Below are positions 32,319 through 40,855 of a stretch of DNA of 64,000 bases, piece by piece (the first letter of the stretch is position 1; each line of letters starts with the position of its first letter). The translations under genes were made by a program, and so were the position numbers. Origin of the DNA: Hoylesella nanceiensis DSM 19126 = JCM 15639 (GTDB lineage: Bacteria > Bacteroidota > Bacteroidia > Bacteroidales > Bacteroidaceae); NCBI RefSeq assembly GCF_000379965.1, contig NZ_KB904333.1:154185-218184 (forward strand), read 5' to 3'. The notes beneath the pieces are model-generated. The model ran no database searches. It was not told the DNA's origin and was given only the letters and a program-made list of their open reading frames with translations.

Positions 32319-33719
32319 TCATTCACCTTCTTTATTTTCTTTCCAAGCAGCAGCTCCAAATTCTTCATTAAACATTTCAGAATCATCACGACAATATTGA
32401 CCATAGGCCTTAACAAAGGCTTTTAAGGCTGGTGTTTCAAGCATTTTTTCAGATACAGAAAACGCCACTTGCTCTTCACTTGTAGCTAAATCGGTTAGCA
32501 TTTTACTTGAAGTGTTATAATGCTTCTTTAGCTTTGGATACACCACTGCGGTATTATCCAAGAACAAATGTATTTCTTCTGCAGCCTCAATCATACTTAA
32601 ATCCACTTTTTTTAGCTTGGGTAAGTCGCCTAATAGCAATGAAGGTAGACAATTGGTAGCTGGTTTTGGGAAGGTGATAGACTCTAAATTAGGACAATGT
32701 GATATTTGTAATCTACTTGAAACAAATGGATTAAAGTCTTTAATCTCTTGATTACAGATCTTAGTATTCGACAAATCGAGTGCTGTTATACTTGAACAAT
32801 TCGACAAAACCAAGAATCCTAAGCTCGTAGCTTTCGACAAATCCACTCCACCTACTATCTCTGTTTTGCCAATTACCAATCCTGTTATGTTAGAACGAGG
32901 CATTAAACGACCCACAGTATAAGGTTTTTCCAAGATTAAAGCTACATAGAAATCTTTTAAATAAGGGTTATTTACAAAATATTCAATACCTTCAAGCGAC
33001 TCAGGAGCCTCTTCTTCGTCTGGTTGATACAAGAAACTATGACCTTGATCGGCAAGTGTTGGCACCTTAGCCATGTCGATGTGGTTGCCATCTACATACA
33101 TACTTGGATACAAGGTCTTTACATAAGAGTTGAATGTAGCATCGGGAATTTCTCTAATGGTATTGTATTTCTGCATCTTACCCGTTGCATCTGCCATTTG
33201 CATGTCTGCTTCTTGTCCTTTAAGAAGATAGTAAGGCATCAAATCTTCTACATTATATTTAGCAGTTGCAGGTAGATATAGCTTTTTAAAATCATGAAGA
33301 ATGGTTGTTTTAGGTTCCTCATTTTCGATCTTAACGTCTACTAATCCTTCAAAGTCATAGATGTTATTGCCCGTTAAGTCTACGCTTGTTATTTGCGAAG
33401 GCAACGCAGAAAAGTCGAAAGTTGGTCCATATCCATTATTAGAGAGTTTTACTTCTTTCAAATTTGGCAGAATATCCAAACCCGAAAGGTCTGTAAGTTT
33501 CGTACTACTAAGGTCAAGTGAAACGGTAGAAGTAGCAAGTTCGTTCAGTTCTAACTTTCCTTCTTTATCGAAAGAGAAACCCTTTGAGGTAAGAATATTT
33601 CTCAATTCGGTATTTTTCAGTACATTAGAACTAAATGCAGGACTATCATTTTCGCCACAAGAGCTGAGTCCTAACACGCAAAATACCACCAAAGGCATTA
33701 CTAATTTTTTAGTTTTCAT
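32319..33719 (-). CDS. Leucine-rich-repeat surface lipoprotein
   Basis: A 466-residue lipoprotein with lipobox LSSC (Cys21) followed by GENDS. Residues about 40-135 contain internalin-like repeats (SLDLSSTKLTDLSGLDILPN, LKEVKLSNNG, SVDLTGNNIYDFEGL); a middle part resembles nothing I know; a second LRR block is at about 270-390 (SKATSLGFLVLSNCSSITAL, SISHCPNLESITFP). It ends in a helical segment. There is no enzyme motif. A minus-strand -7 box TACTTTTG at 33,744-33,751 gives a leader of about 20 nt. It is 176 bp upstream of the haem-locus lipoprotein, so co-transcription is possible but uncertain. Confidence 0.75.
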   Translation of the reverse strand: MKTKKLVMPLVVFCVLGLSSCGENDSPAFSSNVLKNTELRNILTSKGFSFDKEGKLELNELATSTVSLDLSSTKLTDLSGLDILPNLKEVKLSNNGYGPTFDFSALPSQITSVDLTGNNIYDFEGLVDVKIENEEPKTTILHDFKKLYLPATAKYNVEDLMPYYLLKGQEADMQMADATGKMQKYNTIREIPDATFNSYVKTLYPSMYVDGNHIDMAKVPTLADQGHSFLYQPDEEEAPESLEGIEYFVNNPYLKDFYVALILEKPYTVGRLMPRSNITGLVIGKTEIVGGVDLSKATSLGFLVLSNCSSITALDLSNTKICNQEIKDFNPFVSSRLQISHCPNLESITFPKPATNCLPSLLLGDLPKLKKVDLSMIEAAEEIHLFLDNTAVVYPKLKKHYNTSSKMLTDLATSEEQVAFSVSEKMLETPALKAFVKAYGQYCRDDSEMFNEEFGAAAWKENKEGE

Positions 33720-33743
33720 CTGTTTCTTGAATTAATTACGAGA

Positions 33744-33751
33744 CAAAAGTA
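33744..33751 (-). promoter_or_regulatory. -7 box of the LRR lipoprotein
   Basis: The reverse complement is TACTTTTG, about 25 bp upstream of the ATG. Confidence 0.5.
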
Positions 33752-33921
33752 TGGGTATTTCACGATATATACAATACCTTTTTATAGTGATTTTGTAAAA
33801 CTAAAAAATGCAGAAATAGCGACTTTTAGGCATTTATTCAATTAAACGCATCCTCATTTATGGGGATATGATTATTAAAAATGTTAAATACTCACATCAA
33901 AAATCAACTCATTCGCTTTCC

Positions 33922-34031
33922 AATAGCATTGAGATTATGAGGTAAAAGCATTGTTATTACATGGCAAAAGCATAGTAATTGTAACGCAAAGTCAATGCTT
34001 TTGTTTTGCAACTCCATAATGCTTTAAATAT
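33922..34031. repeat. 22-bp phased A/T-tract array E (five units)
   Basis: Units start at 33,922, 33,944, 33,966, 33,988 and 34,010. Unit 1 begins AATAGCATTG, units 2 and 3 AAAAGCAT, unit 4 AAAGTCAATGCTTTTG; unit 5 is weak. It lies between the start of the LRR lipoprotein gene and the terminator of the ten-gene operon. Confidence 0.8.
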
Positions 34032-34112
34032 AAGGAGTGTAGATGAAGATAGGAGTTAGTGCTGAAATAGGTTAGATATTGGTTCTACTTCGATTGAAGT
34101 TGAGGTTTATAA

Positions 34113-34175
34113 ACAAAAAATCGGTGCAACTACGTGGCTAAAATGAAGTTCTTTGCCTTACGCAATTGCACCGAA
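34113..34175 (-). terminator. Terminator of the ten-gene iron/SusCD operon
   Basis: Perfect stem TCGGTGCAA / TTGCACCGA with a 36-base loop that can fold further; a T6 run follows on the minus strand. It lies just after the stop codon of the LRR_5 gene at 34,192. Confidence 0.8.
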
Positions 34176-34191
34176 TTGTTAGTATTCGAAA

Positions 34192-35781
34192 TTATTTTTC
34201 GATTGTTTTAATTACTTTTCCGTTAGAAAGTTTTACGATATTAATTCCCTTTGTGCGTGTTGTTGCCTTTGTTCCGTCTACATTGTAGCGAGCAGTTTCA
34301 ACAACATTGTTATCTAAAGACGCATCATGAATGCCAGTTGCAGGGTTTGCTAACACCTCATACTTAGAACCAAGAACTGCAGAAGTATTGGTGATTTTAT
34401 CTTGATATCTTTCTACATATCCTTCTGGAACATAGATTTTAAGAACTAATGCTCGAGGATAAAATGCATATTTACCAAAGTCTGGAGCAGAAATTCCTGC
34501 AAAAGTTACAGCTGAAAGCTTTTTATCATTTTGGAAAGCTCCTTCTTCTATACCTGATACTGCACCCTTAAACTCAACAGTTTCCAATTCAGCACAGTTG
34601 CTAAAAGCTTTCTTTCCGATAGAAAGTCCATCAGCTAAGGCTGTTAGTTTTGTTATTTTAGAGAAGGTAAAAGCCGATTCTCCTATATTGGTAAGATGGT
34701 TTGGAAGCTCTAAGTGTTGTAGGTTTTTAGCATAAGCAAAAGCAGATTCCTCAATACTTGAAACAGTTTTAGGGAATTTAAAAGTTGCATCTGCACGGCC
34801 AGCAGGATAAAGTTCGAGTGAAATTTGGTCTGCATCGTAAAGCACTCCATCAACTGCTGTATACTCTTCGTTATCTTCTGCTACGCTATAAGCAGTAACA
34901 GCAGTATTCAAAAACGCTTTATCTCCTATCTCAGAAAGGGTCGCAGGGAACTCAGAAAGGGTTGCAAGTGCAATGCAATTTTCGAATGCTCCTGCACCAA
35001 TCTTTTCTAATTTTTCAGAGAAGTTCACAGTTTTAAGAGCGGTACATTCCTTAAAAGCAGATTCACTTATCTCCTTTACTAAAGCAGGAAGAGTGATACT
35101 TTTTAGACTACTGTTATATGCAAACGCTTCCTTTGCAATGAGTTTAAGACCATTTCCCGCTGCAAAAGTAACAGAACTAAGCTCGTCACAGTTCTTAAAA
35201 GCACCCACACCAAGGCTTGAAACTTCTCTTGGTATCACTACAGAAGTAAGCTTACTGCATTTAGCAAATGCGTAATCTCCAATAGAAGTCACCGCACTTG
35301 GAATAGAACATTCTTTTAGATTAGAACAATCTGACACTGCATTCTTTTCAATCTTTGTAGTGCCTTTTGGCAATTTCAATGTAGTTAGGTTGGTAAGACC
35401 TGAAAACATGTAAGGACTTACAACGTTATCTTCCTGTGTTTGATAAGAAAACGAAGATAATCCACGCTTAACTGTGTAGTAATTTCCGCCTCCACTCACG
35501 ATTTGAGCATCGGAAATATCAAGAGAAACGAGCTTTCCTTCGGTCTTAGCATTATTGTTTAATGCTCTTCCTGCCATCTCTCTGATGAACGCAATGTCTG
35601 TTCCATTGATCTTTCCAGACACCTTTAAATCTGTAATGGTATTCTTTTGCGTTTCCGAAATCTTTGTAGATATCTGTCCTGCATCAGTATTTACCGTTAA
35701 AGTTGTTTGTGAATAGACAGTGTTGCATAGGCAAAATAGAAGCACTGCTACCATCGTTTTCTTGCTTGTAAAAATTCTCAT
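34192..35781 (-). CDS. BspA-like LRR_5 surface protein with C-terminal sorting tail
   Basis: A 529-residue exported protein (signal peptide ending NTVYS-Q25). Residues about 120-460 are a run of LRR_5 repeats of about 23 residues (CSNLKECSIPSAVTSIGDYA and similar), closed by LKIYVPEGYVERYQ. The last 75 residues end in RYNVDGTKATTRTKGINIVK then LSNGKVIKTIEK, which is like the C-terminal signal of type IX secretion cargo in Prevotella. Such proteins bind fibronectin or other bacteria in the BspA group; here binding is inferred. It is the last gene of a long co-directional run, 65 bp after its neighbour, and is followed by a strong terminator. Confidence 0.85.
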   Translation of the reverse strand: MRIFTSKKTMVAVLLFCLCNTVYSQTTLTVNTDAGQISTKISETQKNTITDLKVSGKINGTDIAFIREMAGRALNNNAKTEGKLVSLDISDAQIVSGGGNYYTVKRGLSSFSYQTQEDNVVSPYMFSGLTNLTTLKLPKGTTKIEKNAVSDCSNLKECSIPSAVTSIGDYAFAKCSKLTSVVIPREVSSLGVGAFKNCDELSSVTFAAGNGLKLIAKEAFAYNSSLKSITLPALVKEISESAFKECTALKTVNFSEKLEKIGAGAFENCIALATLSEFPATLSEIGDKAFLNTAVTAYSVAEDNEEYTAVDGVLYDADQISLELYPAGRADATFKFPKTVSSIEESAFAYAKNLQHLELPNHLTNIGESAFTFSKITKLTALADGLSIGKKAFSNCAELETVEFKGAVSGIEEGAFQNDKKLSAVTFAGISAPDFGKYAFYPRALVLKIYVPEGYVERYQDKITNTSAVLGSKYEVLANPATGIHDASLDNNVVETARYNVDGTKATTRTKGINIVKLSNGKVIKTIEK

Positions 35782-35846
35782 AAAGTCTATTTAAAAGTTA
35801 TTATTAGTAAAATATATTCTCCATTGAGCCTGGAGAGGGCTTGTAT

Positions 35847-36764
35847 TTATTTCTTTTCGTATGGAATTACGATTTTAAAACCACGTCCACGCAACACCGC
35901 AGTCTTCTCTCTTACTTCCTCTACCCATAGCTTTTGTTGTCCTTCTTTTAGTCCGCTATTGGCAAATTCATCAGGATAAACCATTGAGAAAGAAACATTT
36001 ACTTGTGTACCTACAACGGGATTGACAACGGCAGGCGTTATTTTTAGTACCTTTTTAGAGAAAGATGGGCGTGCACCATTGCACAACCACACACCAACTC
36101 CAGGGCGTTTAACAGCCATAACCGTATTCATTTGCTCGTAAAGGTTATGCGATGTGGTGCCATAAATGCCTACTCGGTCGGCAGTTCCATCACAACGCAC
36201 CACCACTTTCAGGTTTTTCTCTTTCTTATCTTGCGATATGATGCGAATATTTGCTTCTCCTTCATAGAACGCTTGTATCTCAAGAATATTCGTTTTAGCA
36301 TTCCATTTGGCATTAATCACTTTGTCGGGGTCATCAATTTTCAAGTCTGCAACGTCTCCACCACCATTCAAACTAACGAATTTGCTTTCATCTCGGGGGA
36401 AAAGTCGTATCTCATTTTGACTAATACTCAATTCAGGTACTACCACATTGATAGCTACTCGCTTCTTAATATCGCCTGAAAGGATCGTAGCATAGGTGTT
36501 TCCTTCGAGTATTCCGCTAATACGTAGGGTGTCTTTGCTAATACTTGCGCTGGCAATCTTTGAGTCTGCAACATTCACTGTGTACTTTCCTGTACCGCCA
36601 GTGAGCAGTATCATTCGGGTAGAAAGCTTGTTTAACGACACTTCATTCACGTCTTCCACTCCCAAACGAATATCTTTTACCTCTTGATTGTTATCCTTGT
36701 CACAGGCAAAAAGCATGAAACTGCAAAATAAAAGCAGTGCAAAATAAACTATTTGTTTCTTCAT
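35847..36764 (-). CDS. Ig-like repeat lipoprotein
   Basis: A 305-residue lipoprotein with lipobox LFAC (Cys21) and an acidic follow-up DKDNNQE, pointing to the cell surface. Residues about 35-110 and 112-190 look like two bacterial Ig-like modules (ILLTGGTGKYTVNVADSKIA; NEIRLFPRDESKFVSLNGGG). The C-terminal 110 residues (GTADRVGIYGTTSHNLYEQ, then GVGVWLCNGARPSFS) are unlike anything I recognise. It sits 7 bp after the FnIII protein gene in the operon. An accessory binding role beside the SusCD pair is likely but the ligand is unknown. Confidence 0.65.
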   Translation of the reverse strand: MKKQIVYFALLLFCSFMLFACDKDNNQEVKDIRLGVEDVNEVSLNKLSTRMILLTGGTGKYTVNVADSKIASASISKDTLRISGILEGNTYATILSGDIKKRVAINVVVPELSISQNEIRLFPRDESKFVSLNGGGDVADLKIDDPDKVINAKWNAKTNILEIQAFYEGEANIRIISQDKKEKNLKVVVRCDGTADRVGIYGTTSHNLYEQMNTVMAVKRPGVGVWLCNGARPSFSKKVLKITPAVVNPVVGTQVNVSFSMVYPDEFANSGLKEGQQKLWVEEVREKTAVLRGRGFKIVIPYEKK

Positions 36765-36771
36765 TTTCTTC

Positions 36772-37932
36772 TTAATCTACATTCAGTTTGTACTCAATTT
36801 CCCAGCTACGTTCGGGGGTTTCTATTATTTCTATTTGCAAGAAGTGTTGTCCTTTACTTGCGAAGGTGATGCTACCATTAACGGGAGTCACCGCTACTCC
36901 GTCTACTTTATAGGTGATTTGAGCATTAGGATTGGCCAAATCGTGATAGAACAAACGAAGAGTTCGAGGGCAAGTACCTACCTCTCGCACTGTATATAAA
37001 TAAGGAATACGTCCTTCTTCCTCTACTCCCATATTCATTCTTTGGGTTTGTTGCGTAACAACGGCAGAGGGTTTAGATGTTTCTGTTCCTTTAATTGTGC
37101 GCACACTAAATTGATATGACTTGCCAGGTTCTAATCCTTCAACAATATAAGAGGTTTCTTTTGTGGTGGCAATTGCCTCTCCATCTTTGATAATCTCATA
37201 GCTAACGCCTTCTTCTGCAATGCCATTCCACGACATTTCCATTTCTCTTTGTTGCGGACGAGCCACTACATTCGATGGAGTTTCGAGCGTTTGGCTTACA
37301 ACTCCTTCTTTTGTTTGAACAAATGAGATGTCATCTATAAGGATATAGCCATCTGATTCTGCCGAAGCGAAATCATTTTCGATGTAAAGACCAACGCCTG
37401 CACGATTCACTCCTGCTGGTGCTTTAAACGTAAAGGTCATCTTTTGCCATTCGCTTTTAAACTTCTTGGCTTTCTCTTTATCACGAGTTTCTTTCTTAAT
37501 CGACTTTAAATCCTTGTACCAATCAACGGTTACGACGATATTTGGGTTCTTTGCTTGACCCTTATACCAATATTCTAAACGATATTCTGCACCTGCTTCC
37601 ACCGCAATATGATAGGGATTGAATTCTTTATCACGTGAAAAGAACGAGCCACCATTAGGATAAACCTTGATAGCAAAGGTGCCACTGTGAGCGTCTTTCA
37701 CTCTTGAATAAGATAAAGAAGAGTTGAAATACCAATAAACAGGCTTGAGATAAGGATCGAAGTAGTTTGGATCTACTGGCTCATCGTCCTCATCATCGTC
37801 GTCATAAACAGGCGTTGTTACTGCTGGATAGTCCTCAAAACTACCATTAAGAATAAGCTCTTTCCCTATTTGCGCATTGGCAATGAAAGGGAAAAACAAC
37901 AATAATAAAACGAAATAAATTCTATGTATCAT
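36772..37932 (-). CDS. Secreted CBM-like/FnIII protein with an acidic loop
   Basis: A 386-residue exported protein. The ATG at 37,932 gives a good signal peptide (MIHRIYFVLLLLFFPFIANA-Q); an upstream ATG at 37,986 would overlap the previous gene. Residues about 22-205 look like a carbohydrate-binding-like jelly roll (ELILNGSFEDYPA... EAGAEYRLEYWYKG ... SDGYILIDDISFVQ). In it is a run of acidic residues at 44-51 (DDDDEDDE), which could bind Ca2+ or iron. A fibronectin type III domain follows at about 217-305 (PSNVVARPQQREMEMSWNG, SYQFSVRTIKG), then a C-terminal beta domain. It is part of the ten-gene operon, with a 16-bp gap upstream. Confidence 0.72.
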   Translation of the reverse strand: MIHRIYFVLLLLFFPFIANAQIGKELILNGSFEDYPAVTTPVYDDDDEDDEPVDPNYFDPYLKPVYWYFNSSLSYSRVKDAHSGTFAIKVYPNGGSFFSRDKEFNPYHIAVEAGAEYRLEYWYKGQAKNPNIVVTVDWYKDLKSIKKETRDKEKAKKFKSEWQKMTFTFKAPAGVNRAGVGLYIENDFASAESDGYILIDDISFVQTKEGVVSQTLETPSNVVARPQQREMEMSWNGIAEEGVSYEIIKDGEAIATTKETSYIVEGLEPGKSYQFSVRTIKGTETSKPSAVVTQQTQRMNMGVEEEGRIPYLYTVREVGTCPRTLRLFYHDLANPNAQITYKVDGVAVTPVNGSITFASKGQHFLQIEIIETPERSWEIEYKLNVD

Positions 37933-37948
37933 TGATATATAATGTTTT

Positions 37949-39142
37949 TTAGTTGGAATGTTTAATATCATCGAGTGTGAGTCCATAGCGTTTACCTATG
38001 GAAGCTGCTACATTTTTAAGCGATCCTTCGGTTGTTTCAGGGGCAAGTAGGCGCTCTTTGTCCCACAATCCATTACCCGATGTAAGTAAGTTGATATAAG
38101 ATTTCACCTCATCATAAGTGAAATAGGGTTTACCTGAGGGCTGTAATGTGAATTGTAAGCCATAAATTGAGCCGCATCCCTTCGATAAAAACACCAGAGA
38201 GTTGTTGATATCTTCATCTAAGTTTACAAGAGTTATATCGCCAACTAATAGACTCATGGTTCTCACTGCAGCCACTTTAGATAGCTCTGCTCTAATAAAT
38301 CGCAAGTGTTCTTGCACCTCTTCGTATCTAAACTCAGTGAGAGCGAGTCGTCCAAGGGCGAAAGCGTTGTATATTTTGATGCGACTTTCACGCAAAACAG
38401 CTAGTCCACTGGTTTGAATAAAGGGCAACCAATATTGATAATAGCCATAAGCTAAGTCCCAATGGTGCTCTAATTCGGTGTAATTTCGGCCTGGAAGCAA
38501 GCTAGTATTCTCGTGTTCACGACGCAAACGTGCATCATTATAAAGACTATCGTTAAGATGTACGTTGAGAATCTTATCTAAGTAGATACCACCCCACATG
38601 ATTCCGTTGAACATTTCGGCAACAACTAATCCCTTTTCATTGGCAAAAGCAATATTTACATCACCGATATTGGTTCCCACATAGCCCCCAACTCCTGTTG
38701 TAGCTCTGCGGTTTCGGTAGGTTCCAGGACTGGTTTTACCTAATCCACTCAATGTTCCTGTAGTTGTAAAGATATCTTCTACATCTTGTAAAATGCGTGT
38801 TCTGTCTGCTTGGTGCAATGAAGAAGCAGCCAATTCTTCCTTTGGCTTCAATCCAAACTCACCGTTAGTGTAGTAGTCTTGCACCTTATCCATATTGGCT
38901 TGATACATAATTGTCGCAATTTTAAGATAACTATTGTAGATATAGTCAATGGGTTCACGCAACAAACTACATTCAAGATAGTCTACACTGCTACTTCCAT
39001 TGCGTTTAAATTGATAGCTTGGGTCGGGAATTGTAGGCATACGATAAGCCGATTCCACAGTTTCTCCTTCCCAATGTTCACACGATTGGAATGCGAAAGA
39101 GAAAAGAATTAATGCAAGATAAAATACAATATTTTTTTTCAT
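37949..39142 (-). CDS. DUF4856-like (imelysin-type) lipoprotein
   Basis: A 397-residue lipoprotein with lipobox FQSC (Cys21) followed by EHWEGE. It is mostly helical. The block ELEHHWDLAYGYYQYWLPF (about 221-240), an asparagine-rich core, and ALTEFRYEEVQEHLRFIRAELSK suit the DUF4856 family, which is related to imelysin iron-uptake proteins. Members are commonly encoded with SusCD and DUF4302 genes. The HWD histidine may be a ligand, which is a guess. It lies in the operon between the FnIII protein and a small lipoprotein, with gaps of 16 bp on both sides. Iron or haem-related capture is consistent with the FecA-like receptor at the operon head. Confidence 0.68.
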   Translation of the reverse strand: MKKNIVFYLALILFSFAFQSCEHWEGETVESAYRMPTIPDPSYQFKRNGSSSVDYLECSLLREPIDYIYNSYLKIATIMYQANMDKVQDYYTNGEFGLKPKEELAASSLHQADRTRILQDVEDIFTTTGTLSGLGKTSPGTYRNRRATTGVGGYVGTNIGDVNIAFANEKGLVVAEMFNGIMWGGIYLDKILNVHLNDSLYNDARLRREHENTSLLPGRNYTELEHHWDLAYGYYQYWLPFIQTSGLAVLRESRIKIYNAFALGRLALTEFRYEEVQEHLRFIRAELSKVAAVRTMSLLVGDITLVNLDEDINNSLVFLSKGCGSIYGLQFTLQPSGKPYFTYDEVKSYINLLTSGNGLWDKERLLAPETTEGSLKNVAASIGKRYGLTLDDIKHSN

Positions 39143-39158
39143 ACGTATCTTTTATTTT

Positions 39159-39785
39159 CTAAGGAAGAATGATATAGCCACAGAAAGGACCTTTGATTTT
39201 ATCAATTCCCTCTTCATTCTGATGTTCATTCACTGTTAAAGGTTTCACAATAGTAAAGCCATCTTCAGACACAGCCGATATAGTTGCCTTGATAGAAGAG
39301 CCTCTTGGCCCCACACCATTAACGCAAAGGTACATGGGATAGCCCGATTTTGCTGTAAAAGTGATGGTTTGTTCTTTGCCATTGCTTAGGAATACGCTCG
39401 CTGTTTCGTCACGTTTGTTTGCAGAAATAACACGCAATTGCTTGTCAGGAGTGATGTATCGCACGAAATAACGAGAAGAAATGTCATCTTCTTTCACACG
39501 TTCTCCAAGGATATCTACCTCATTAAACGAGCAAACAAGTGTCACTTTATACTCTCGTACATTCTCTTTTATCTCCACACCAGGGTACACATAGTCGGCA
39601 ACAGATGCATCGGGATCACCCAATTGTATTGTTTGATCTTCGTAAGATATCTTTGGTTTGTCTATACCTTTAAAGGGAAAGAGTGCCTCATAGTCTTCTT
39701 CTGGATAATCTTCCCCACCCTTTGAGCAACCAAGAGTGAGCAGAGTTAGACCAAATAAAGCATATTTTATCAAGTTCATATTCAT
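39159..39785 (-). CDS. Operon lipoprotein, unknown family
   Basis: A 208-residue lipoprotein with lipobox TLGC and the following SKGGEDYPEEDYE, a strongly acidic surface-export signal. The rest is beta-rich (YKVTLVCSFNEVDIL, FFVRYITPDK-like strands, TASVFLSNGKEQTITFTAKS, YPMYLCVNGVG). I do not recognise the family with confidence. It is placed between DUF4302- and DUF4856-like genes in the same operon, with 28 and 16 bp gaps, and should work with the SusCD pair at the surface. Confidence 0.65.
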   Translation of the reverse strand: MNMNLIKYALFGLTLLTLGCSKGGEDYPEEDYEALFPFKGIDKPKISYEDQTIQLGDPDASVADYVYPGVEIKENVREYKVTLVCSFNEVDILGERVKEDDISSRYFVRYITPDKQLRVISANKRDETASVFLSNGKEQTITFTAKSGYPMYLCVNGVGPRGSSIKATISAVSEDGFTIVKPLTVNEHQNEEGIDKIKGPFCGYIILP

Positions 39786-39813
39786 TATATTTAATTCTAT
39801 GACGTGTTTACTT

Positions 39814-40851
39814 TTACTTATTATCTACGGGTTCGTCCCAAATTTCGGCTTTTAATCCTGTGAATTCGCCTTCTGGATGCAAGTGTTTACTTACCAATCT
39901 TGTTGTACGAAGCAATGGATCATATACCGAAACAAGCTCTGCAACGAAGCGATTTCCTTCACGTTGGAAATCAAAGAACATTGTTTTACTATCGTAACGG
40001 AGCCCTGCTCTAAAGGTAATACCATATTCTGTGCCCGAATATCCCGATCCTAAACCAGTCATTTCTTTTGCTGGATAGCCTGGAATAGGGTTCTTTTTCT
40101 GAGTGAAAAGGAAGAGATAATATTTCTTTTCTTTAATCTCTTTCAATAGAGCTTGATTGGTTTCAACATCACGTTTCACATAGATATCACTTCTAAAATA
40201 GGTTCTTCCACCTCTATGTATAAGGAGTTGAGGGTTCACCATCTTCTCGAATAGAGTGCGGTTTTCGTAAGATTTCTGTACAACTGCTAGTGTATCATCT
40301 GCATTTTTCAATTTAGTGAACACAATATATTCACGTGCTGGCTGTAGATAAGTAGCGGTGCGGAACACCAAATCACCATCTTCATTCTTACCCATATAAA
40401 GAAAATCGGAGCTACCTGCAAAGCGGTCGTTCACCAATTGATGTATATAATTATAGGTTGAGAAGGTTAATTGTGTGAAACTATTGCGATTGATGAGATA
40501 CTCACTCTTTGCAACTTCATTCACAGTTTGCTCAGTAAAGTCGGCTCTCATACTCACTTTGTTATCTTTTGAGAACTTCATTACGAAGCAATCGCCACCA
40601 TATCCGTAGCGACCTCTAAACCCATGCTGTGAAATTAGTTCAGAAGGATTAGAGAAAAGCAATGAATCGGTTTTGGGAAAGTAAAGAACTCGCCAACCAT
40701 AAGGCGCATTCACCAATTCGTCTTGCAAGGCAGTTATACTCTCTTTGTTGCGTTGTGAGGGCGATTTGTCGAAGACATTGTCGTCTGAAGAACAACCAAT
40801 TGCCAATAAAACTACCAACAAAAGGCAGTATGTTATATTTATTTTCTTCAT
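39814..40851 (-). CDS. DUF4302-family surface lipoprotein
   Basis: A 345-residue lipoprotein with lipobox LAIGC and SSDDNVFDKSPSQRN, matching the DUF4302 start (FdkspxxR). Residues 45-60 read LQDELVNAPYGWRVLYFP; a beta-rich body follows with GYGGDCFVMKFSKDNKV and GLGSGYSGTEYGITFR. The family has no known activity and appears in Bacteroidetes loci with SusCD, zinc-peptidase-like and DUF4856 lipoproteins. The stop codon is 4 bp from the start of the upstream gene's end, so the genes are tightly coupled. Length is normal. Confidence 0.75.
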   Translation of the reverse strand: MKKINITYCLLLVVLLAIGCSSDDNVFDKSPSQRNKESITALQDELVNAPYGWRVLYFPKTDSLLFSNPSELISQHGFRGRYGYGGDCFVMKFSKDNKVSMRADFTEQTVNEVAKSEYLINRNSFTQLTFSTYNYIHQLVNDRFAGSSDFLYMGKNEDGDLVFRTATYLQPAREYIVFTKLKNADDTLAVVQKSYENRTLFEKMVNPQLLIHRGGRTYFRSDIYVKRDVETNQALLKEIKEKKYYLFLFTQKKNPIPGYPAKEMTGLGSGYSGTEYGITFRAGLRYDSKTMFFDFQREGNRFVAELVSVYDPLLRTTRLVSKHLHPEGEFTGLKAEIWDEPVDNK

Positions 40852-40855
40852 CGTT

